Source: Candidatus Gastranaerophilales bacterium
GTDB taxonomy: Bacteria > Cyanobacteriota > Vampirovibrionia > Gastranaerophilales > Gastranaerophilaceae
Assembly: GCA_944325885.1 (NCBI GenBank)
Contig: CALVBT010000009.1
Coordinates: forward strand, 22,182-86,181
Length of the DNA stretch: 64,000 nt
Direction of reading: 5' to 3'
Shown: in pieces, positions 26,303 to 36,838 of the stretch
How positions within the stretch are numbered: position 1 is the first letter of the stretch
Layout of the letters: the number at the start of each line of letters is the position of its first letter
Notes under the pieces: model-generated
Database searches by the model: none
What the model saw: the letters and a program-made list of their open reading frames with translations, nothing else
Told to the model about the DNA's origin: nothing
Position numbers and translations under genes: made by a program

Positions 26303-26710
26303 CTATTTTAGCAGTTTGTTATCCTGATTTTCTTCTTTAGTACATTCTTCTTCATTGTGTTTTTTTATTGCAGAAGACAATTTTGCATTGCTTTCGTTGA
26401 TTTGTTTCATTATCTCGTATAATCTTTCATCTCTTTCAGGATATCGAGGAACAACAGAGCCGAAAGATATTGCAAAATTACCTTTATTTAAGGCATACAT
26501 AGAAAGAGCTACAATAGCCCAAAGCATAGTACCATGCAAAAGAGTCATAACAGGCATATTGTAGAAAAATCCGGCAACAAAATTCCACAGCTGCATGCAT
26601 ACCCAGCCCGGGAAAATCAAAAAGCCCGCTATCAGGCAGCCTATAATAAAGACAGCCAGTGCAAGGCCTTTAAAACCGTTAATTTTAATTATACTAAATT
26701 TTTTATTCAT
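26303..26710 (-). CDS. Small two-helix membrane protein
   Basis: The 135-residue protein has two hydrophobic segments (LALAVFIIGCLIAGFLIF near 14-31, and MTLLHGTMLWAIVALSMYAL near 54-73) and a charged C-terminal tail (NESNAKLSSAIKKHNEEEC). No family recognised. It lies 5 bases after ligA and 12 bases before the HisC-HAD gene on the same strand, so it is probably cotranscribed with both. Confidence 0.7.
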   Translation of the reverse strand: MNKKFSIIKINGFKGLALAVFIIGCLIAGFLIFPGWVCMQLWNFVAGFFYNMPVMTLLHGTMLWAIVALSMYALNKGNFAISFGSVVPRYPERDERLYEIMKQINESNAKLSSAIKKHNEEECTKEENQDNKLLK

Positions 26711-26715
26711 ATTAA

Positions 26716-28731
<2,016 letters not shown>

Positions 28732-28785
28732 TTATTTCCTGTATAATCTAACAGTAGTATTTTACAACAAAAAGCAGCATAAAAG

Positions 28786-30138
28786 ATGAGTCTTATCAAA
28801 AAAATTAAAGATTATTATAAAAAGAATAAAACTTACTTATTCACGACGCCGTCACACTCTCAGGGCAATTTTATAATCCCTGTTTTAAAAGAAATTATAG
28901 GTAAAAATTATTTTAAAAATGATTTTTCCGAAATTGAAGGGTTTGACAACCTGAGAGAACCTGAAGGCGTAATAAAAAAGCTTTTGAATGACATTTCAAA
29001 AATCTATGATACAAAAGCCACTTTTATGCTTACAAACGGCTCTACATCTGGTATTGTAGCAGCAATGCTGGCAGTTTTAAAAACAGATGATAAAGTAATT
29101 ATTGCAAGGAACTGCCATATTTCTGTTTATAATGGCCTTGTTTTATCAGGAGCAAGACCGGTCTGGTTTTTGCCTGAATTTGATAACAATTGGGGTATCT
29201 ACAAAGGAATAACCGGTGCTGATATAAAAAAACAAATAGCGCAAAATCCCGATGCAAAAGCACTGATAATAACCAGCCCGACCTATGAAGGCACATTTAG
29301 CGAAATAGAAGATATTGCAAAGTTGTGCAAAAAGAAAAACATTACACTGATAGTTGATGAGGCACACGGTGCATTGCTCAACTTCGCCCATTTCAAAGTT
29401 AGACCGGCTATTCAGTGCGGTGCTGATATCAGCATACAGTCACTGCATAAAACAGCAGGTGCGCCGAATCCTTGTGCTGTTTTGCATATTTCAAAAAGCT
29501 CAAAAATATCTGCTGAATCAATTCAACAGGCTCTCAACCTGATAAACACGACATCACCTTCTTACCCTATGATGTGTGCAATAGAAGGCACCGTAAAATA
29601 TTTAAATTCACAAAAAGGTAAAAAACATATAACAAAACTTTTTAAAATTATTGATGATTTCAAAAAGACGCTTCCTGATTCTGTTGAAATATACTCTAAC
29701 AATAACGACATCACAAAAATACTCCTTAAAATAAAAGGAGTAAATTCGCTTGCTGTTGCAGAGCTTTTAAATAATAAATTCAATATAGAAGAAGAGTTTT
29801 CAACGGATGAGGCCTTATTGTTTATAACAGGCATTGGCACTGACTCGAAAAAACTCAAAGCACTACAAAAAGCTCTTAAAAAAATCTCAAAAATGCGGAT
29901 TGACAAACGTGAAGACCAGTCCACACTTTCATATAGCTTGCCTCAAATGATATACACACCTGCTGAGGCATACAAAAAAAACAAAATAACTATTGATGCA
30001 AACAATGCAGAAGGAAAAATTTCAGCAGAAGCTATTGTGAAATATCCTCCCGGCATACCGGTGCTGCTTCCCGGCGAAGTTATCGATTTAAATTCAATGT
30101 TTTCAATAGAAAAAAGCCAAATAACTATTTGTGAATAA
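28786..30138 (+). CDS. PLP-dependent Orn/Lys/Arg decarboxylase family protein
   Basis: The 450-residue protein is of the short, Gram-positive SpeA/YaaO-like type. The N-terminus HSQGNFIIPV is the usual HxxG-type opening of the fold. It contains TNGSTSGIVAAMLAV, SPTYEGTFSEIEDIAKLC, VDEAHGALLNF and the PLP lysine in SLHKTAGAPNP. The C-terminal domain ends PPGIPVLLPGEVI, typical of the family. It probably decarboxylates arginine or lysine in polyamine synthesis; substrate choice cannot be read from sequence. TATAAT lies at 28742-28747, 39 bases before the start. The gene is divergent from ligA. Confidence 0.88.
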   Translation: MSLIKKIKDYYKKNKTYLFTTPSHSQGNFIIPVLKEIIGKNYFKNDFSEIEGFDNLREPEGVIKKLLNDISKIYDTKATFMLTNGSTSGIVAAMLAVLKTDDKVIIARNCHISVYNGLVLSGARPVWFLPEFDNNWGIYKGITGADIKKQIAQNPDAKALIITSPTYEGTFSEIEDIAKLCKKKNITLIVDEAHGALLNFAHFKVRPAIQCGADISIQSLHKTAGAPNPCAVLHISKSSKISAESIQQALNLINTTSPSYPMMCAIEGTVKYLNSQKGKKHITKLFKIIDDFKKTLPDSVEIYSNNNDITKILLKIKGVNSLAVAELLNNKFNIEEEFSTDEALLFITGIGTDSKKLKALQKALKKISKMRIDKREDQSTLSYSLPQMIYTPAEAYKKNKITIDANNAEGKISAEAIVKYPPGIPVLLPGEVIDLNSMFSIEKSQITICE

Positions 30139-30140
30139 CA

Positions 30141-31070
30141 CTATGATTTTTTCTTAATCGAATAAATCATAACATTTTTTACAAGATCAGGATCTTCACT
30201 CAAGTTGTACTCACCCTGAACAGAAAAATAGAAACTGTCCGGGAAAATATTTTCGAAATACACCTTAAATCTTGGTGTAACAACTATTTTGTTCGTGATT
30301 TTCATATCAATCATTCTGTCCACATAAGAAGCGGTAGCACTTGCTTCTGAAAGATCATTAAAAAGCTGTGCTGCGCAATAGAACCCTATATCTACTTTAG
30401 GTTTGATTTCCTTGCTTATCAGTCGAGAAGATTGATTTACCAACTCAACAAAAAAGTCGTGTGCTTGTTCAAAATTTGTTATCAGATAAGTAGCTGTATC
30501 GTTTTGCATACCCTTTTTTTGAATTGCTGGGGAATTTACAGAAGCGAGGATTTCATTTTCTATTTTTTTAGCCAGAGCATTTTCATCAACCGGTGTATCT
30601 GTCATTGCTGTAAGGTAAGACTTCTGGTACTTTACAACTATTTTTATTTTAACCAGCATATAAGCAGTACGTTTTAAATCCTTAATAAAATCGTTGTGGA
30701 GTTCTTTGTTTATATTACTAGCCAGATGTTCTTTATAATTTTCTACACAAGCCTGATATTTTCTGTGATTGCTTTCCAAAAAGCTGTACAAACAGTTGAT
30801 TAAATATGTCGCAATGATAAACACTCCTGATGCCAGTACCGGCAAAATAGGAATAATTTCTTTATACAAAGGCGTATTTTTAAAACCGAAAGCGCACATA
30901 TCAATTACACCCCAGCTAAAAACGCTAAGCCATTCCGGCAGAGGCACTTTTGCACTAAAGAGCAGCCAGTATATAAACATATACGATGCCAGTAAAATAA
31001 GTATAAATGTGATTATTATCAACAGGTATTTAATTTTATCAAAAAATTTGTCTATCAAGCGAAAAAACAT
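30141..31070 (-). CDS. Hypothetical protein with two N-terminal membrane helices
   Basis: The 309-residue protein has two hydrophobic segments, near 14-36 (LLIIITFILILLASYMFIYW) and near 70-92. A long soluble C-terminal part with charged helices follows (YKEHLASNINKELHNDFIK). No family recognised. Its ATG follows the panC stop directly (spacing 0), so it is the last cistron of the panB-panC unit. The function could be unrelated to pantothenate. Confidence 0.65.
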   Translation of the reverse strand: MFFRLIDKFFDKIKYLLIIITFILILLASYMFIYWLLFSAKVPLPEWLSVFSWGVIDMCAFGFKNTPLYKEIIPILPVLASGVFIIATYLINCLYSFLESNHRKYQACVENYKEHLASNINKELHNDFIKDLKRTAYMLVKIKIVVKYQKSYLTAMTDTPVDENALAKKIENEILASVNSPAIQKKGMQNDTATYLITNFEQAHDFFVELVNQSSRLISKEIKPKVDIGFYCAAQLFNDLSEASATASYVDRMIDMKITNKIVVTPRFKVYFENIFPDSFYFSVQGEYNLSEDPDLVKNVMIYSIKKKS

Positions 31071-31931
31071 TTACACCTCTACAACAATATTGTCAATAAG
31101 TCTAACACCTCCAACCCTTGCAGCAAGCGCGCATATAGTTGTTTTTGTTATTGATTCAACTGGTTTGAAAGTATCGTTATCAACAAACTCCAGATACTCA
31201 AGTTCAACATTTTTATCAAGATTTGTCAACCCTACATCGAATAATTTTTTTGTTTCTTTTATTCCTGCTTTATATGCATCTCGAATAGCAAACAAAGCTT
31301 TGCTTAGGGAAAGGGCAATCTCCTTTTGCTCGGGTGAGAGGTATTTGTTTCTTGAACTCAATGCCAGACCACTTTCTTCTCTGACAAGTGGACAAGGCAC
31401 AATTTCAATAGGAAAATTCAAATCTCTAACCATTTTTTTAATTAAGAACAATTGTTGTATGTCCTTCATTCCAAAACAAGCAAAATCAGGCTGAACAATA
31501 TTAAAAAGCTTTGAAACAACGGTTTCTACGCCATCAAAATGACCGACTCTGGACTTCCCGCACATTATATCCGTTAATTCATAAGGAGGAACAACCATAG
31601 TCAAATCAGAGAATTTGTTCAAATTCGGATACATTTCATTTACGCTTGGCGCAAAAATTATATCCACGCCTGCGCTTTCAGCCACAACTTTGTCAGCATC
31701 AAGGGTTCTCGGATATTTATCGTAATCCTCTCCCGGACAAAACTGAATAGGGTTTACAAATACTGATATGACGGTTATATCGGCAATAGAATGAGCTTTT
31801 TGCATCAAGGATTTGTGTCCGTCATGAAGGCAGCCCATTGTCGGCACGAGCGCAACAGTTTTTCCTTCTTTTTTATAATTTTTTATTACCTCTCTGAGTT
31901 TTGCAATCTCATTAATTACAACCAAACTCAT
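31071..31931 (-). CDS. panC: Pantothenate synthetase
   Basis: This enzyme ligates pantoate and beta-alanine using ATP. The 286-residue protein has VPTMGCLHDGHKSLMQKA with the HxGH nucleotide motif, FVNPIQFCPGEDYDKYPR, and GKSRVGHFDGVETVVSKLFNI plus the KMVRDLNFP region. LALSSRNKYLSPEQ completes the family signature. It overlaps panB by 20 bases. The product feeds the CoaX step encoded at 18.3 kb. panD and panE are not seen in the window. Confidence 0.96.
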   Translation of the reverse strand: MSLVVINEIAKLREVIKNYKKEGKTVALVPTMGCLHDGHKSLMQKAHSIADITVISVFVNPIQFCPGEDYDKYPRTLDADKVVAESAGVDIIFAPSVNEMYPNLNKFSDLTMVVPPYELTDIMCGKSRVGHFDGVETVVSKLFNIVQPDFACFGMKDIQQLFLIKKMVRDLNFPIEIVPCPLVREESGLALSSRNKYLSPEQKEIALSLSKALFAIRDAYKAGIKETKKLFDVGLTNLDKNVELEYLEFVDNDTFKPVESITKTTICALAARVGGVRLIDNIVVEV

Positions 31932-32790
31932 TTTTAATCATCTCCTCTAAAGCTTTATTTTCTTCTTCACTCAAATGAAAAACCTCGTTTTCATTTGGAA
32001 AAACACCTGTAGTAACATCAGAAACATATTTTTCACCTGCTGAAAGTATTTCTGATTTCAAATCTGCATATCTTCGAGCAAATTTTGGCTTAAACTCCGA
32101 GTATTTGCCAAGGATATCATCAGCAACAAGCACCTGACCGTCAGTGTATCTGCCGGCTCCGATACCTATTGTCGGTATATATAATTTTTCAGTAATCAGT
32201 TTTGCGCATTCTTCAGGAACCATTTCAAGTACAACAGCAAAAGCTCCGGCCTTTTGAAGTTCCAAAGCTTGATTTAATATAAATTTTGTATTTTCAGCAG
32301 TCTTTCCCTGAACCTTATACCCGCCCAGAACATTTAAGTATTGAGGCGTAAACCCGAGGTGGCCCACTACCGGTATCCCTGACTCTACACATCTTTTTAC
32401 AACAGAAAGGATATGAGATGTTGCGCCCTCAAGTTTTACTGCAAAAGCACCTGAACGGATAAGCTCGCCGGCATTTTTTACAGCTTCTTCAATGCTTGCG
32501 TGATAGCTCATAAACGGCATATCAGCAACAACCATACATCTTTTTGCACCCCTAGATACAGCAGCTGTAAAAATTTGCATATCCTGCATTGTTACGTGTT
32601 GTGTGGAGTCATACCCAAGAACTACCATTCCCAGTGAATCACCAACCAGAATAGAGTCAACACCTGCCTCGTCAAAATACTTTGCTGTTGAACAATCATA
32701 AGCTGTCAGCATAGTAATTTTTTCATTATTCTGTTTTTTCTTCAAAAAAGTTGAAGCAGTGACGTTTTTTGGTTTTGATTCGACTGACAT
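31912..32790 (-). CDS. panB: 3-methyl-2-oxobutanoate hydroxymethyltransferase
   Basis: This enzyme transfers a hydroxymethyl group from methylene-THF to ketoisovalerate for pantoate synthesis. The 292-residue TIM barrel begins with MLTAYDCSTAKYFDEAGVDS and has VGDSLGMVVLGYDST, VKLEGA and VVGHLGFTPQ, with PTIGIGAG near 200. ATG 32790 is preferred over the in-frame GTG at 32799 because AAGG lies 8 bases before the ATG. It is the first gene of panB-panC and overlaps panC. Confidence 0.96.
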   Translation of the reverse strand: MSVESKPKNVTASTFLKKKQNNEKITMLTAYDCSTAKYFDEAGVDSILVGDSLGMVVLGYDSTQHVTMQDMQIFTAAVSRGAKRCMVVADMPFMSYHASIEEAVKNAGELIRSGAFAVKLEGATSHILSVVKRCVESGIPVVGHLGFTPQYLNVLGGYKVQGKTAENTKFILNQALELQKAGAFAVVLEMVPEECAKLITEKLYIPTIGIGAGRYTDGQVLVADDILGKYSEFKPKFARRYADLKSEILSAGEKYVSDVTTGVFPNENEVFHLSEEENKALEEMIKNEFGCN

Positions 32791-32818
32791 AAAATTCACC
32801 TTATATTAACTATTTATC

Positions 32819-34141
32819 TTACTTTTTGTTAGCTTTATTCTTTAATTGTTTTTTGTACCAGTAAGCAATAGCTCTTGCAAGACGTGAAGGGCTGTGTCTT
32901 ACGTATTTTTCTTCGTTTTCTTCATACAATCTTGTGGAAACCACATTGATATTTTTAGCTTTTATTGCATCTGTATCAACAACAACAGGATAAGAGTTTG
33001 CTTTTGCATAATCCGGTGAAAGATCCTCAGGCAATGAGTTGTTCACAAGAACAGCATCTATCATGTTCGGGTAGCCTGCGTGTTGTAATATAGCCTGTAT
33101 ATGTTCAGAAGCTGTATAATTCGTTGTTTCTCCCGGCTGAGTCATTATATTGCACACATAAATCTTTTTTGCAGAGGATTTTGAAATAGCTTCAGATATT
33201 TCTGTAATCAAAAGATTCGGGATAACGCTTGTATAAAGGCTGCCTGGGCCGAGAATAATCAAATCAGCCTCTTTTATAGCCTGTATTACATCCGGCAAAG
33301 GCTTGCAATGAGATGGTGTGGTAAAAAGACGTTTTATTCTTTTTCCTGTTTCAGGAATATTGGACTCACCTTCTACTATAGTTCCGTCTGTCATTTCTGC
33401 GGAAAGTTTCATATCATCGAGGGTAGAAGGCAATACACGGCCTCTGATATTCAAAACCTTTGAAGATTCCTGTACTGCACGCACCATATTACCTGTAATG
33501 GCACACAAAGCAGTGAGAAAAAGATTGCCAAAGCTGTGACCCTCGAGGCCTTCACCTGTTTTAAAACGGTACTGAAAGAGCTTTGTAACAAGGTCTTCGT
33601 CATCCGCTAAAGCTGCAATACAATTTCTTATATCTCCTGGTGGTAAAATTCCCATTTCCTGTCTTAATCTGCCTGAGCTTCCGCCGTCATCGCCGACAGT
33701 AACAACTGCGGTAATATTATTTGTAATTTTTTTAATACCTTTAAGCATAGTAGACAAACCGGTACCGCCGCCTACAGCAACGATTTTCGGGCCGTAATTT
33801 AATTTTCTTCTTTTATATAAAGATTCTAATAAAGCGTGTCTGTCTCTTTCTTCTGTCAAATCCAAAATAGAATAATTTGTATTTTTCCAACCTTTTATAA
33901 AGACATAAGCACCTGCAATCAAAAGTACCAGCCCTAGAATATCCTGATTTACAGTAACGGCAATATACTTCAAGATACCGACAGCAAAGTAAACAGGCCT
34001 CATATCAAACAAAACACAAAGCCCGAGCAAACTTATTACAGTACCAAGAATAATAAGACCGAACCATCTTTTTACCTGCAAACCCGGAAGAAGCCAGCCG
34101 GCATCTTTTGGCATTCTTATCTTATATAAAAACTTTTTCAA
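32819..34141 (-). CDS. YvcK/CofD-like gluconeogenesis factor with N-terminal membrane helices
   Basis: The 440-residue protein has a cytosolic YvcK domain with KIVAVGGGTGLSTMLKGIK, VVTVGDDGGSSGRLR and GDIRNCIAALAD, the UDP-sugar and phosphate-binding signature of the family. Residues about 20-90 hold two hydrophobic helices (WFGLIILGTVISLLGLCVLF and a second), as in some cyanobacterial and actinobacterial homologues that are membrane-anchored. Translation appears to begin at a TTG with GGGAG 7 bases upstream. YvcK is needed for growth on gluconeogenic substrates and for cell-wall homeostasis in Bacillus. Confidence 0.9.
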   Translation of the reverse strand: MKKFLYKIRMPKDAGWLLPGLQVKRWFGLIILGTVISLLGLCVLFDMRPVYFAVGILKYIAVTVNQDILGLVLLIAGAYVFIKGWKNTNYSILDLTEERDRHALLESLYKRRKLNYGPKIVAVGGGTGLSTMLKGIKKITNNITAVVTVGDDGGSSGRLRQEMGILPPGDIRNCIAALADDEDLVTKLFQYRFKTGEGLEGHSFGNLFLTALCAITGNMVRAVQESSKVLNIRGRVLPSTLDDMKLSAEMTDGTIVEGESNIPETGKRIKRLFTTPSHCKPLPDVIQAIKEADLIILGPGSLYTSVIPNLLITEISEAISKSSAKKIYVCNIMTQPGETTNYTASEHIQAILQHAGYPNMIDAVLVNNSLPEDLSPDYAKANSYPVVVDTDAIKAKNINVVSTRLYEENEEKYVRHSPSRLARAIAYWYKKQLKNKANKK

Positions 34142-34167
34142 AATTAATCTCCCTGTTTTACTCTATT

Positions 34168-34848
34168 CTATTCAACCCAGCCAGAAGCAACCACATTATT
34201 AAAGTTTACCGGTCTTGGCTCAACTATTTCTTTTGTTTTTTCAATCAATTCTGAAGCATTTTGAGATTGAGCATCAAAATGCAATGTGTCAGGAGTTTTT
34301 CCTGATTCTATCAAAGACTTCAACTGTTCGACTGCGTCCATACTGTCTACTATAAACTCTGATGCGATGTTGATATCAGTTTCTTTTGCAATTTCTTTAA
34401 GAATATCTCCTGCACCATAAAGAATAAACCATTTATTGAATTCTTTAACTGCCTTTGCAACGGACAGCGCAAATGATTTATTGGAATTCATAAGCTCATA
34501 CATTTTTCCTTCCGGACGGACATACTCGATATTTAAGCTGCATGCTTTTGCAAAAGCGGAAATTGCACCTAGCTGATATAAAATTATCGCTTCTATTTCT
34601 TCTTCAGAAAGTTCTGCAGGGTTCTCTATATCCTCTGGCAAACTAACCAGTGCGCCCAGAACTTTGCTTTTAAATTTACAATTTTCTACTGCTCTTTTCA
34701 TTGCGAGAGGACTCTGCGAACGAACAGCACATGCAATATTAACAGAACTAACTGAATCTATTAAAGAAAGTGCTTTATCCTCTTGCGAAACAGAAATCTC
34801 TGCAAGATTTATATTAAAATCAACACACTTTTTATTATTATCTTCCAT
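34168..34848 (-). CDS. Divergent LamB/YcsF (PxpA-like) protein
   Basis: The 226-residue protein follows the PxpA order: VDFNINLAEISV, VSSVNIACAV, then YQLGAISAFAKACSLNIEYVRPEGKMYEL. In canonical 5-oxoprolinase subunit A these segments read with an HxGD after NIAC and a KPHGALYN segment. Here the first motif is VRSQSP and the second RPEGKMYE, so expected catalytic and metal residues are absent. PxpB and PxpC are not adjacent. It may be an inactive or re-purposed homologue. It sits just upstream of the yvcK gene on the same strand. Confidence 0.7.
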   Translation of the reverse strand: MEDNNKKCVDFNINLAEISVSQEDKALSLIDSVSSVNIACAVRSQSPLAMKRAVENCKFKSKVLGALVSLPEDIENPAELSEEEIEAIILYQLGAISAFAKACSLNIEYVRPEGKMYELMNSNKSFALSVAKAVKEFNKWFILYGAGDILKEIAKETDINIASEFIVDSMDAVEQLKSLIESGKTPDTLHFDAQSQNASELIEKTKEIVEPRPVNFNNVVASGWVE

Positions 34849-34959
34849 AAAAACTTATTACCAATTCTAAAACTACATTTACAAATTAAATTATAACTCA
34901 ACAAATTTGTTAGTCTATAATTTTAAAATTAAGAATTAATAAAGAAATTTTCGATTAAG

Positions 34960-34987
34960 TTGAAAAATTTCAATTTAATGTTATCAT
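34960..34987 (+). promoter_or_regulatory. Likely promoter of rimP-nusA
   Basis: TTGAAA at 34960-34965, 16 bases, TATCAT at 34982-34987. Transcription would start near 34994, only about 9 bases before the leader hairpin. Confidence 0.5.
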
Positions 34988-35002
34988 AATATATGTCAGT
35001 AA

Positions 35003-35032
35003 AAAGAAACGGCTAAACCGTTTCTTTTTTTC
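35003..35032 (+). terminator. Intrinsic terminator in the rimP-nusA leader (attenuator candidate)
   Basis: AAAGAAACGG pairs with CCGTTTCTTT around CTAAA, followed by a T-rich run. It lies between the promoter and the rimP start codon (35049), with no gene upstream on this strand to terminate. This placement fits transcription attenuation of the rimP-nusA operon. Confidence 0.75.
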
Positions 35033-35048
35033 TTAAAATGGAGAAGTA

Positions 35049-35537
35049 ATGGAGCAAAAACATTTTAATAAAAATGAAATACTTGAAAAACTGACACCCC
35101 TCATTGACAACACTGCAATGAGATACAATATGATTCCGCTCGAAATTGACTTTACAAAAGAAAGCGGAAAATGGTTTCTTCGTATCTTCTTGTATAAAGA
35201 AGAAGGGGTAACACTGGATGACTGCGAAAATGTTTCTCGCAGTTTGAATCCGTTTTTGGATGAATTAATTCCCGTGAAATTTTATCTGGAGGTAAGCTCA
35301 CCCGGACTGGACAGGAAGCTTAAGTCCGAAAAAGAGTTCATTATTTTTCAGGGTAAGACAATAAATCTGAAGCTTAAAACAAAAATAGAAGAAACAGAAG
35401 AAAAACAGTTTTTATGCAAAATACTGGACTATGACAAGGAACAGGGACTAAAGGTAGAAAAACTGGATACAAAAGAAGAACTGATTATACCAAAAGACAA
35501 AATATACAAAGCGCAATTACATATAGAAGATATATAG
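35049..35537 (+). CDS. rimP: Ribosome maturation factor RimP
   Basis: This factor assists 30S subunit maturation. The 162-residue protein has the two-domain RimP pattern: LTPLIDNTAMRYNMIPLEIDF, then LRIFLYKEEGVTLDDCENVSR, PFLDELIPVKFYLEVSSPGLDRKL and a C-terminal SH3-like part. GGAGAAG directly precedes the ATG. It ends 9 bases before nusA, the standard partner. Confidence 0.95.
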   Translation: MEQKHFNKNEILEKLTPLIDNTAMRYNMIPLEIDFTKESGKWFLRIFLYKEEGVTLDDCENVSRSLNPFLDELIPVKFYLEVSSPGLDRKLKSEKEFIIFQGKTINLKLKTKIEETEEKQFLCKILDYDKEQGLKVEKLDTKEELIIPKDKIYKAQLHIEDI

Positions 35538-35546
35538 GAGAAAAAG

Positions 35547-36782
35547 ATGATTAAAATAGGGACAGCACTTTTTGAAGCAACAGAAGAACTTGAAAGAGAA
35601 AAAGGCATCTCAAAAGAAGTTATTATTGACTCATTAAAAGATGCTCTAGTTGCTGCATACAAAAAACATATCAAAGCAAAAGAAGCACCGAATGTAGAAG
35701 CCATTCTCGATGAAGTAACAGGCGAAATCGGCGTATTCAGAACAAAACTCGTTGTCGAAAAAGTAGAAGACGAAAACCTTGAAATCTCTCTTGAAGACGC
35801 AAAAGAAATCGATGACGAAGTTGAACTCGAAGACGAAGTAAAAATTGAAGTTACTCCGGAAAACTTTGGCCGTATTGCTGCACAATCTGCAAAACAGGTT
35901 ATTACACAAAGAATAAGAGAAGCTGAAAGAAAACTTGTCCTCGACGAATTTATGGAAAAGAAAGGTACTCTGACAACAGGTATCATCCAGCGTGTAGAAA
36001 ACAGAAATGTTTTTGTAAACATAGGCAAAACAGATGCTATTCTGCCATACAGAGAACAAATTCCGGGCGAATATTACAAACCGGGCAACAGAATCAGAGT
36101 ATTTGTTCTCAACGTTAAAGAAACAAACAGATTGCCTCAGGTTATTGTTTCTCACGCACATGCTGAAATTGTCAGAGAGTTGTTTGAACTTGAAGTTCCG
36201 GAAATTGAAGACGGCATTGTAGAAATTAAATCTATTGCAAGAGAAGCAGGATTTAGAACAAAACTTGCCGTACACTCAAATGACCCTGAAATTGATTCTG
36301 TCGGCGCATGTATAGGGCCAAGAGGTTCCAGAATTCAGACAATAGTCGGAGAACTCAAGAACGAAAAAATAGATATCGTAAGATGGTCAGAAGACCCAGT
36401 AGAATACATTGTTAATGCACTTTCTCCTGCAAGAATTATTTCTGTAGATATTCTTGCTGATGACGAAAACGCTCATGAAGCTCTTGTTGTTGTACCTGAT
36501 GACCAGTTGAGCCTCGCAATCGGAAGAGAAGGCCAAAATGTAAGACTTGCTCATAAATTGACAGGCTGGAAAATCGATATCAAAAACGAATCACAAGCTG
36601 CACAGGCTGAAGCTGCATATCAGGCACAATATGAAGAAGAACAGCCCGCTGATGACGACTATTCTGATGCAATAGAAAACGAAGAAGAACCTATTGTTGA
36701 AGAAGAATACGGCATTGACGCAGAAGATATGGTGGAAGAAGTTCCTTCTGAAGAAATCGATGGACAGGAAGACGAAGAGTAA
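35547..36782 (+). CDS. nusA: Transcription termination/antitermination factor NusA
   Basis: The 411-residue RNA-polymerase-binding factor modulates pausing, intrinsic termination and antitermination. The N-terminal domain (about 1-125) is followed by S1 (about 130-200, GIIQRVENRNVFVNIGK), KH1 (CIGPRGSRIQTIVGEL) and KH2 (SLAIGREGQNVRLAHKLTGW). An acidic low-complexity tail begins near residue 360, and there is no C-terminal AR2 repeat, as in Bacillus-type NusA. Ribosome site AGGAG. A terminator hairpin with its own stem is present in the leader of this operon, which suggests autoregulation. Confidence 0.96.
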   Translation: MIKIGTALFEATEELEREKGISKEVIIDSLKDALVAAYKKHIKAKEAPNVEAILDEVTGEIGVFRTKLVVEKVEDENLEISLEDAKEIDDEVELEDEVKIEVTPENFGRIAAQSAKQVITQRIREAERKLVLDEFMEKKGTLTTGIIQRVENRNVFVNIGKTDAILPYREQIPGEYYKPGNRIRVFVLNVKETNRLPQVIVSHAHAEIVRELFELEVPEIEDGIVEIKSIAREAGFRTKLAVHSNDPEIDSVGACIGPRGSRIQTIVGELKNEKIDIVRWSEDPVEYIVNALSPARIISVDILADDENAHEALVVVPDDQLSLAIGREGQNVRLAHKLTGWKIDIKNESQAAQAEAAYQAQYEEEQPADDDYSDAIENEEEPIVEEEYGIDAEDMVEEVPSEEIDGQEDEE

Positions 36783-36805
36783 AAACTCTTAAAACATATA
36801 AAAAG

Positions 36806-36838
36806 AATAGAGGAGCTTATTTTAAGGCTCCTCTATTT
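36806..36838. terminator. Terminator between nusA and the U32 gene
   Basis: AATAGAGGAGC pairs with GCTCCTCTATT around a 10-base loop, followed by TT. The right arm overlaps the stop region of the convergent U32 gene (36822), so one hairpin serves the nusA transcript while encoding the last codons on the other strand. Confidence 0.7.

Noticed and set aside
35646..36275. Minus-strand open frames opposite nusA
   Set aside because: They are Phe/Tyr/Cys-rich shadow frames of a conserved gene with no initiation signals.
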